The notes beneath the pieces are model-generated. The model worked only from the letters and a program-made list of their open reading frames with translations, was not told the origin of the DNA and did not search any database. DNA of 64,000 bases from Sinosporangium siamense (GTDB taxonomy: Bacteria; Actinomycetota; Actinomycetes; Streptosporangiales; Streptosporangiaceae): the NCBI RefSeq assembly GCF_016863435.1, contig NZ_BOOW01000050.1:1-64000 (forward strand), given 5' to 3'. Within the stretch, counting starts at the first letter, position 1, and each line of letters starts with the position of its first letter. The position numbers were made by a program, and so were the translations under genes. Shown one piece after another: positions 58,552-64,000 of the stretch.

Positions 58552-59420
58552 ACGCATTCCAGGTCCATCGCAACCTGCTGTTCACGCTGGCCTACGACCT
58601 GCTCGGCAGCGTCGCGGACGCCGAGGACGTGGTGCAGGAGACGTGGTTGCGCTGGTCGGGCGTGGAGCATGACCGGATCGGCAACCCGCGCGCCTACCTG
58701 GCCAGGGTCGCCACCCGGCTGGCGCTGGACGTGCTGCGGCGCAGGCGCGCGGCGAAGGAGGACTACGTCGGGCCGTGGCTGCCGGAACCGCTGTGGACGA
58801 GCGGGGACGGCGATCCGGCCGGGGACGTGAACCGTGCACAGGCCCTCGCCGCCGGCCTGATGGTGGTCCTGGAGTCGCTGTCGCCACTGGAGCGTGCCGC
58901 GTTCGTGCTGCATGAGGCGTTCGGGTTTGAGCACACCGAGGTGGCCCACATTCTGGAGCGGTCGCCGGCGGCGGTGCGCCAGCTCGTCCATCGTGCTCGC
59001 GAGCACGTGCGGGCACGCCGGCCGCGGTTCCCGGCGGAGCGGGCCGTCGCGCAGGCCGCCGCCGAGCGGTTCCTGTCGGCGGCGTTCGGCGGCAGCGTCG
59101 GCGACCTGATGGAGGTTCTGGCACCCGAGGTCACGCTGTGGACGGACGGTGGGGGCCGGGTCCGCTCCGCGCTGCGCCCGGTGCGCGGCAGCGGCAAGGT
59201 GAGCCGGTTTCTGGCCCAGGTCGTGCCGACCGGGCGTCCCGTGGAGATCCAGTGGGCGCGTGACGGCGGGCCGCCCACGGCGCTGATCACGGCTGATGGG
59301 GCACCGCTCGCCGTCGTGGTGGTGGTCACGGCTCCCGGTGCGGCTTCCATCACGGAGTTGTACGGCATCCTGAACCCGGACAAGCTCGCGCATCTCTCGG
59401 CGCCCAGAGCACCGGATTGA
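58548..59420 (+). CDS. ECF41-type extracytoplasmic sigma factor (SigJ-like)
   Basis: A 290-residue sigma factor. Region 2 reads RNLLFTLAYDLLGSVADAEDVVQETWLRW, region 4 LSPLERAAFVLHEAFGFEHTEVAHILERSPAAVRQLVHRAREHVRARR. A SnoaL-like C-terminal domain of about 110 residues follows, with the ECF41 hallmarks WTDGGGRVRSALRPVRG (DGGG) and NPDKL near the end. This C-terminal part takes the place of an anti-sigma factor by binding the core sigma domains. GTGA overlap with the oxidoreductase gene. It probably directs its own operon. Confidence 0.93.
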   Translation: MNAFQVHRNLLFTLAYDLLGSVADAEDVVQETWLRWSGVEHDRIGNPRAYLARVATRLALDVLRRRRAAKEDYVGPWLPEPLWTSGDGDPAGDVNRAQALAAGLMVVLESLSPLERAAFVLHEAFGFEHTEVAHILERSPAAVRQLVHRAREHVRARRPRFPAERAVAQAAAERFLSAAFGGSVGDLMEVLAPEVTLWTDGGGRVRSALRPVRGSGKVSRFLAQVVPTGRPVEIQWARDGGPPTALITADGAPLAVVVVVTAPGAASITELYGILNPDKLAHLSAPRAPD

Positions 59421-59678
59421 TCGATCCGGCACCGGGAAGGGTGCGTGCCGGGGCATGGCCGGCCGGGTTGACCGCCGAATCCGGAGCCCAGCCGCGTTGG
59501 ACGAGCCGGGCCACCTACTCGAAGATCAGCCGGGTTCACCGTTCGCGCCGAGTGCATGGACAGAATGGCGCGATCTTGGATTTGTCGGAATACAGCCACA
59601 GCCCGATCTCTTGTGCCACTTCAACACTCACGGAACTTCACTCCTGAACGAGGCCGCCCCGTCTAGGTGGCCGGCGGG

Positions 59679-60245
59679 TCAGTACGGGTGGTGGTTCGGC
59701 TTGTTTGCCCAGGCGGCGTATGCCTGGGCGCCGAGTTCGGGGTAGATCTGCTCGATTCGGATCTTGCGTTGGTCGAGGGGCCGCTGGAAGTCCTCGTACT
59801 GGAAGGCGTCGTCGAAACCGATCTTCCTCGTCGCCTCGAGGTCGGAGCTGAAGTGAACCGAGTCGATCCGTGACCAGTAGATGGCGCTCATGCACATCGG
59901 GCAAGGAGCCCCGCTCGAGTAGAGGGAGCATCCCATGAGCATCCGGGCCCGCTCAGGCAGGAGGTCGGGCGAGCCGTCCGGGCGCGGCACGAGCTCGAGC
60001 GTTGAGGCGTTCTGGTGGTCCTCCGCAACGGTGGGTGCCTCCGGGTTCTGGATCTGGATGGCCTTGCGGATGGCCTCGATCTCGCCGTGTGCGGTCGGAT
60101 CGCCGGTGAGCAGGACGCGGTTCTGCCCGCGGGCGAGAATCTCCCCGTCCTTGGTGATGACCGCGCCGAACGGGCCTCCCCAGCCGTTCACAACGGACTC
60201 CGTGGCGAGTCGCACGGCTTCGGCCATGAATTCCTTGGGTCCCAT
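59679..60245 (-). CDS. Nucleoside/guanine deaminase-like cytidine deaminase superfamily enzyme
   Basis: A 188-residue zinc hydrolase: FMAEAVRLATESVVNGWGGPFGAVITKDGEILARGQNRVLLTGDPTAHGEIEAI has the HGE active-site motif, and YSSGAPCPMCMSAIYWSRI the PCPMC zinc ligands. Family enzymes deaminate guanine, cytosine or tRNA adenosine; the length and C terminus (IYPELGAQAYAAWANKPNHHPY) fit the small-molecule guanine-deaminase-like group. GGAGG lies about 7 nt before the ATG. It is divergent from the ABM-domain gene; the gap contains TAAATT-ACGTCT-TAAATT direct repeats. Confidence 0.9.
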   Translation of the reverse strand: MGPKEFMAEAVRLATESVVNGWGGPFGAVITKDGEILARGQNRVLLTGDPTAHGEIEAIRKAIQIQNPEAPTVAEDHQNASTLELVPRPDGSPDLLPERARMLMGCSLYSSGAPCPMCMSAIYWSRIDSVHFSSDLEATRKIGFDDAFQYEDFQRPLDQRKIRIEQIYPELGAQAYAAWANKPNHHPY

Positions 60246-60343
60246 GTCATAACCTCCGGCAGGTAAATTACGTCTTAAATTTCGTCGTCATCGACTGCCG
60301 TTTCCAGGTCATCGCCGCCCTGCTTCTCCAGGCGGTCTTGGAC

Positions 60344-60349
60344 TATACT
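60344..60349 (+). promoter_or_regulatory. -10 element of a likely leaderless gene
   Basis: TATACT ends 7 nt before the GTG at 60357. With no ribosome site nearby the mRNA probably starts at the GTG. Confidence 0.55.
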
Positions 60350-60356
60350 TGCCCAG

Positions 60357-61328
60357 GTGAAGCCTGATTCGAACCGTGGGGCCTCGGATCGCAGCGTGAC
60401 CGTGGTCATTTCGTCAAAGGTTCGCAAAGGGTGCGAGGAAGATTATCGCCGCTGGCAGCAGAAAATAAATGAGAGCATGCGCTCATTTGCTGGTTTTGAG
60501 GGGGCGGAGGCTTATCCGCCGATCCCCGGTGAGCAAGCTTCCTGGGTGTCTGTTTTTCGTTTCTCGGATATCGCCCGGCTGACCGGTTGGCTGAATTCGG
60601 AGTCGCGCGGGGCGCTGCTCGACGAGGTCCGGCCGCTGCTGGAGGAGCCGGCGGCGCTGGAGGTCCTCGCGGGAAGGACGTCGGAGAGCGAAGCGGTGAC
60701 GGCGGTGATCTCCCACAACGTGCGGCCGGGCCATGAGGACGACTACACACGCTGGCAGGACAGGGTCCACAAGGCCGAGGAGAGGTTTCCCGGCTTCCTG
60801 GGATTCGAGGCGTTCGCGCCCGTGCCGGGCGTACAGCCGCACTGGGTGGTCATGACCCGGTTCGACACCCGCGAACACCTTGAGAACTGGCTCGCGTCCG
60901 ACACCCGCAGAAAGCTCCTGGACGAAGGTCGCGACTGGGTCGCCGACTTCGACCTGCGCACCGTCAAGTCGGCGTTCGGCGGCTGGTTCCGGTTCGGCGG
61001 CGGAGCCGCCGGGGAGGGCGCTCCGCCCAACTGGAAGCAGGCCATGTGCGTGCTGCTGGCCCTCTATCCGATCGTGATGGCGCTGAACCTCACGGTGAGC
61101 CGGATGCTGACCGGCGCGGGCCTGCCCCTCTACCTCGTCCTGTTCATCGGCAACGTGCTGAGCGTCGCCATCCTCACCTGGGTCCTGATGCCGCTCGTCA
61201 ACAGGGCCTTCGCGGCCTGGCTGCGTCCCGATGTGCCCCGCTCGTTCCTCGCCGGCGCCGCCGGAGCGCTTGTGATCGTGCTGTGCTACGTGCTGTCCAT
61301 CGCCGTCTTCGCCGTGATCACCCGTTAA
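60357..61328 (+). CDS. Tandem ABM-domain membrane protein
   Basis: A 323-residue protein. Two antibiotic-biosynthesis-monooxygenase-like (ABM, ferredoxin-like) domains of about 95 residues follow each other: SVTVVISSKVRKGCEEDYRRWQQKINESMRSFAGFEGAEAYPPIPGEQASWVSVFRF and AVTAVISHNVRPGHEDDYTRWQDRVHKAEERFPGFLGFEAFAPVPGVQPHWVVMTRF. The C-terminal 100 residues hold three hydrophobic helices (AMCVLLALYPIVMALNL; LYLVLFIGNVLSVAILTWVLMPL; FLAGAAGALVIVLCYVLSIAVFAVI). This anchors a probable oxygenase or sensor to the membrane. Substrate unknown. Confidence 0.85.
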   Translation: MKPDSNRGASDRSVTVVISSKVRKGCEEDYRRWQQKINESMRSFAGFEGAEAYPPIPGEQASWVSVFRFSDIARLTGWLNSESRGALLDEVRPLLEEPAALEVLAGRTSESEAVTAVISHNVRPGHEDDYTRWQDRVHKAEERFPGFLGFEAFAPVPGVQPHWVVMTRFDTREHLENWLASDTRRKLLDEGRDWVADFDLRTVKSAFGGWFRFGGGAAGEGAPPNWKQAMCVLLALYPIVMALNLTVSRMLTGAGLPLYLVLFIGNVLSVAILTWVLMPLVNRAFAAWLRPDVPRSFLAGAAGALVIVLCYVLSIAVFAVITR

Positions 61329-61367
61329 AGGCCGCGGCAGGGCGCGTTCACCTGGAGGATGTCCGAC

Positions 61368-62723
61368 ATGGAGCTGGGCCGGGACCTCGAGGGGCTGCTC
61401 GTCAGGCGAGGCGAGGCCGGCTACGAAGCCCTCAGGGCGGCTGCGGTGTGGAACGGGCTCAAGCCGGAGCGGTTCCCCGATGTGATCGTCCAGGCCGCCT
61501 CCGAGCAAGACGTCCGGACGGCGGTCAGGTTCGCTCGCTCGGCCGGCATGCGGGTCACCGTACGGGCCGGTGGCCACAACTGGGTGGGCACCTCGGTGCG
61601 CGACGGAGGCATGCTCATCGACCTCTCCCGGCTCGACGCGTGCGCCGTCGACACCGCCTCGGCCACGGCGAGCGCGCAGCCCGCTGTCAAAGGCCGCGAT
61701 CTCGCCGCCGCGCTCGCCGGACACGGGCTGGCCTTCCCCGTGGGGCACTGCGGCTCCGTCGCGCTCGGCGGCTACCTGCTGAGCGGCGGGCTCGGCTGGA
61801 ACCCCGGAGTGTGGGGGCCGGCCTGCCTGAGCGTCGCGGAGATCGAAGCCGTGACGGCGGCCGGCGAGGTGGTCCGGTGCAGCGAGAACGAGAACGCCGA
61901 CCTCTTCTGGGCGGCACGCGGAGCCGGGCCGGGGTTCTTCGCGGTCGTCACCCGGTTCCGGTTGAGTCTGCATCGTCTTCCGACGGCGATCACCACCAGC
62001 GCCTACGTCTTCCCGCTCCCGGAAGTGGCGGACGTGACGTCCTGGGTCGTCGAGGTCGCGGCGTCGCTCCCCCCGGCGGTCGAGCTGAGCGTCACGCTCG
62101 GCACGGCGCCGCAGGAGCACGGGACGAAGGCGATCGCCGTCACGGCCACCTGCTTCGCGGACTCCGCGGACGAGGCGGCCAGATCCCTTGAGGCGTTCCG
62201 AGCGTGCCCCCTCGCCGGGCGCGCCCTGACCCGCTCGGAGGAGCAGCCGGCCACCTTCGACGCCCTGTTCGAGGGCGCCGACGCGCTCTGGCCGGAGCGC
62301 CACCGCGTCGCGGCCGACACCCTCTGGTCGATGGAGGACCTCGGCGCGCTGCTGCCGTTGCTCGCGGGCGACGTCGCCAAGGCTCCGTCCGGCAAGTCAC
62401 TCGTGCTGGCGAACATCACTCCCGCGCCGCCCGGCGGAGCCGCGATGCCCGATATGGCCTTCTCGGCGCTGGGCAGGAGCTACGTCGTCGGTTATGCGAT
62501 CTGGGAGGACCCGGCGCATGACCAGGTCAACATCCGCTGGTTGCGCGAGGCGACGGGCAAGGTCGTGCCGCTGGCGGCCGGGCACTACATCGCGGAGGCC
62601 GATCTACTGGCCACTCCGTCCCGAAGCCGGCGGTCGTTCACGCCCGGCACGTGGGAGCGCCTGCGGGCGGTGCGAGCACGATGGGATCCCGAGGGCGTTT
62701 GTCAGTCTTACCTGCAACCATGA
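61368..62723 (+). CDS. FAD-linked oxidase with BBE domain (berberine bridge-like)
   Basis: A 451-residue flavin oxidase: FPDVIVQAASEQDVRTAVRFARSAGMRVTVRAGGHNWVGTSVRDGGMLIDLSRL, where the His of AGGHN is one FAD attachment site, and LAFPVGHCGSVALGGYLLSGGLGWNPGVWGPACLSV, whose Cys can give the second covalent link. A C-terminal BBE segment (ARWDPEGVCQSYLQP) is present. Such enzymes oxidise alcohols or perform ring closures in secondary metabolism. The ATG at 61368 is chosen because GGAGG ends 9 nt before it, while the ATG at 61359 abuts GGAGG. It follows the ABM gene after 39 bp. Confidence 0.9.
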   Translation: MELGRDLEGLLVRRGEAGYEALRAAAVWNGLKPERFPDVIVQAASEQDVRTAVRFARSAGMRVTVRAGGHNWVGTSVRDGGMLIDLSRLDACAVDTASATASAQPAVKGRDLAAALAGHGLAFPVGHCGSVALGGYLLSGGLGWNPGVWGPACLSVAEIEAVTAAGEVVRCSENENADLFWAARGAGPGFFAVVTRFRLSLHRLPTAITTSAYVFPLPEVADVTSWVVEVAASLPPAVELSVTLGTAPQEHGTKAIAVTATCFADSADEAARSLEAFRACPLAGRALTRSEEQPATFDALFEGADALWPERHRVAADTLWSMEDLGALLPLLAGDVAKAPSGKSLVLANITPAPPGGAAMPDMAFSALGRSYVVGYAIWEDPAHDQVNIRWLREATGKVVPLAAGHYIAEADLLATPSRSRRSFTPGTWERLRAVRARWDPEGVCQSYLQP

Positions 62724-62819
62724 AGCCCCGATATGGCCCCCATGGGCCAGACCCGGCCAGCCTTCTATCTCGACCGCGAATCGTGCCGGCGGGGGCAATT
62801 TAAGCATGTGGAGGACGAC

Positions 62820-63161
62820 ATGGCGCAGGACCTCTTCGTCGGCATCCCCGTCACCGAATACGCTGCGGCGTTGCCGTGGTACGAGCAGCTCTTCGGGGTG
62901 CAGCCCTCGTTCCTGCCGAACGATATCGAGGCAGTATGGGAGGTGGCCGAGCACCGTTACATCTACATCGTGCAAGAGCCGGAACGGGCGGGGAACGCCC
63001 TGGTGCTGTTGTTCGTCGACGACCTGGACGAGCGAGTCGCCAAGATCTCCCGGCGGGGCATCGAGCCTGCCAGGCGTGAGCCGTACGACGGTGGTGTGAC
63101 CAAGGTGATCTACCGGGACGCGGAAGGCAATGAGATCAGCTTTGGCGGCGTCTCGGGGTGA
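62820..63161 (+). CDS. VOC-family (glyoxalase/bleomycin-resistance) protein
   Basis: A 113-residue single VOC domain: FVGIPVTEYAAALPWYEQLFGVQPSFLPNDIEAVWEVAEHRYIYIVQEPERAGNALVLLFVDDLDERVAKISRRGIEP and VIYRDAEGNEISFGGV. The metal-ligand positions are His/Glu-like, but the typical pattern is incomplete, so lyase, ring-cleaving or drug-binding functions are all possible. The ATG at 62820 has GGAGG 9 nt upstream. Probably the last gene of the ABM-oxidase group. Confidence 0.88.
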   Translation: MAQDLFVGIPVTEYAAALPWYEQLFGVQPSFLPNDIEAVWEVAEHRYIYIVQEPERAGNALVLLFVDDLDERVAKISRRGIEPARREPYDGGVTKVIYRDAEGNEISFGGVSG

Positions 63162-63328
63162 GGCCACCTCGGAAACGCCATCCGGCATTATCGACGGACT
63201 GCGCGCCGACCGGGCGGTCACCCCACTGCCGGTTCCACCCCTCGACGCCGAGTCACTCGATACCGCCCGCCGCCACTGGACCCCACGACACCCCGGCACA
63301 CCACGCCTGTGACCAGTCGAGGTGCTAG

Positions 63329-63619
63329 ATGAGATACATCAGAGTGGTTTGGGAGCACGACTTCGACGAGCCTGTGCTCATCTTCAGCGAACTGGACGAA
63401 GAAGGCTGGGAAATCCGCAAAGTTCAGGTATACCGAAACGGACACTCCGAGTGGGCGGACGCCACCTACGAAACAGATTCAGTGGGACTGAGCGAGATTC
63501 CTGTCCCCGGAGTTGAAGAGATATCCTCAGACCCTGAGTTCCAGGCAGAACTAATCGACGCAGACGACTTTGAGCGCGCGTGGCTAGCCGCGCAAGCCGG
63601 CAGGGACCCAGGGGCATAA
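63329..63619 (+). CDS. DUF6881-like small protein
   Basis: A 96-residue acidic cytoplasmic protein: MRYIRVVWEHDFDEPVLIFSELDEEGWEIRKVQVYRNG, followed by EIPVPGVEEISSDPEFQAELIDADDFERAW. The pattern (YIRV.W.H.f..EPV.lySElD..g.E.RKVevf.dG) matches DUF6881, of unknown function and often found near toxin or contact-related immunity genes. GAGG lies 7 nt before the ATG. A partner is not visible here. Confidence 0.75.
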   Translation: MRYIRVVWEHDFDEPVLIFSELDEEGWEIRKVQVYRNGHSEWADATYETDSVGLSEIPVPGVEEISSDPEFQAELIDADDFERAWLAAQAGRDPGA

Positions 63620-63765
63620 CCCATGCTCAACGTTCGAGCGGCACAGCCTCACGTAACCATGATTCCCCCGCCCAAGGCGTTCTTGAGGCGCTGCGCCTCC
63701 TGGATACGCCGTCAGCGGGGCATGTACGTACGATGCGATCTACTCAAATCAACGCCCTCTGCGGC

Positions 63766-64000
63766 CTACGGCTTGACCGCGGCTCCGCCGTACATGTGCA
63801 CGTGCGCATCGGGGACTCTGGCGGCTTCGTCAGGGTGCCAGTGATTGACGAGCACGACGCCGGGATCGATGAGCTTCAATCCGTTGAAGAATGGCACTAC
63901 CTCGGCTTTGGTGCGGGCCTTGGTAGGGACACCGTGGGCGTTGTAGGCGGCGACTCCGGCGGTCACCTCCTCCGGTGCGCTGTCGGCCGTGCACGTGGAC
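63766..64000 (-). CDS. C-terminal part of a DUF574-type SAM-dependent methyltransferase (cut by window edge)
   Basis: The minus-strand frame enters from beyond 64000 and reads DSAPEEVTAGVAAYNAHGVPTKARTKAEVVPFFNGLKLIDPGVVLVNHWHPDEAARVPDAHVHMYGGAAVKP. This is the usual end of actinobacterial SAM methyltransferases of the DUF574 group (..R..AEV..FF.GL.LV.PG....WRPD..., ..Y.GVA.KP). The SAM-binding N-terminal half lies outside the window. The GTG at 63966 is internal and not the start. Confidence 0.8.
   Translation of the reverse strand, partial: STCTADSAPEEVTAGVAAYNAHGVPTKARTKAEVVPFFNGLKLIDPGVVLVNHWHPDEAARVPDAHVHMYGGAAVKP

Noticed and set aside
60357-60400. Possible tRNA T-loop-like GATTCGAACC
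   Set aside because: It lies within the coding start of the ABM gene and no acceptor or anticodon stems can be folded around it.
1-64000. Prophage, CRISPR array, rRNA or tRNA genes
   Set aside because: No regularly spaced repeats, phage structural or integrase genes, or RNA-gene signatures were seen.

Overview
The window comes from a high-GC (about 70% G+C) Gram-positive actinobacterium, most likely a filamentous actinomycete. The evidence is the codon use, many GTG starts, several apparently leaderless genes, a two-gene NarL-type two-component system, TetR/SDR/MFS-rich content, DUF6493-like and DUF574-type proteins, and an ECF41 sigma factor. Genus is not decidable from sequence reading alone; a Streptosporangiales-type genome is only a guess. 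It looks like a chromosomal accessory region: short operons of secondary metabolism, transport and regulation separated by gene remnants. No rRNA, tRNA, CRISPR array or intact insertion sequence was seen.

Layout. 0.2-8 kb: a secreted protein, proA, two TetR regulators, a DUF2306 membrane protein, an ArsR-MFS pair with a clear operator, an SDR, and an acyl-CoA dehydrogenase stub. 8.6-16.6 kb: a small secreted protein, a 41-residue peptide gene overlapping a YcaO gene, a membrane NACHT NTPase followed by a trypsin-like protease/DNA-RNA nuclease fusion, a lipoprotein and an I36-type secreted protein. The segment ends in scraps of an alcohol dehydrogenase and of a second YcaO gene. 17-23.6 kb: an SDR, a STAND-like ATPase, fused remnants of a branched-chain amino acid ABC transporter, a PAF-acetylhydrolase-like esterase and a two-component system. 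23.6-34.3 kb: a YefM/YoeB-type toxin-antitoxin pair, then a six-gene minus-strand sugar operon (binding protein, two permeases, glycosidase, nucleoside hydrolase-like protein, Gfo/Idh/MocA oxidoreductase) divergent from a ROK regulator.

34.3-43.3 kb: a DUF6493-like protein and an envelope locus. The locus holds a GNAT, a MurJ-like flippase, an M15-like lipoprotein, BlaI, an M56/BlaR1-like protease and a DegT-type PLP protein. Three near-palindromes of the form TAnTACn-N2-TGTnnTA each end in a TAG(A/C/T)TT -10 element placed 6-8 nt before a start codon; together they define a probable BlaI regulon of leaderless transcripts. 43.4-54.3 kb: a secreted SRPBCC protein with a repeat-rich promoter, DUF488, a SnoaL-like protein, a gamma-glutamyltransferase divergent from an RraA-aminotransferase-TetR operon, an IS630 scrap, a hydrolase, a DUF3500 protein, a DUF1275 protein, and remnants of a second gamma-glutamyltransferase and an acyltransferase. 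54.2-64 kb: an MFS-FAD monooxygenase operon, a FAD oxidoreductase/ECF41 sigma factor operon, a deaminase, a two-ABM-domain membrane protein, a FAD-linked oxidase, a VOC protein, a DUF6881 protein and the C-terminal part of a DUF574 methyltransferase cut by the window edge.

The best candidates for undescribed biology are the peptide/YcaO gene pair, the NACHT plus protease-nuclease pair (a plausible conflict or antiphage module), and the BlaI-controlled envelope locus. All functional calls rest on motif recognition by eye; no database search was run.
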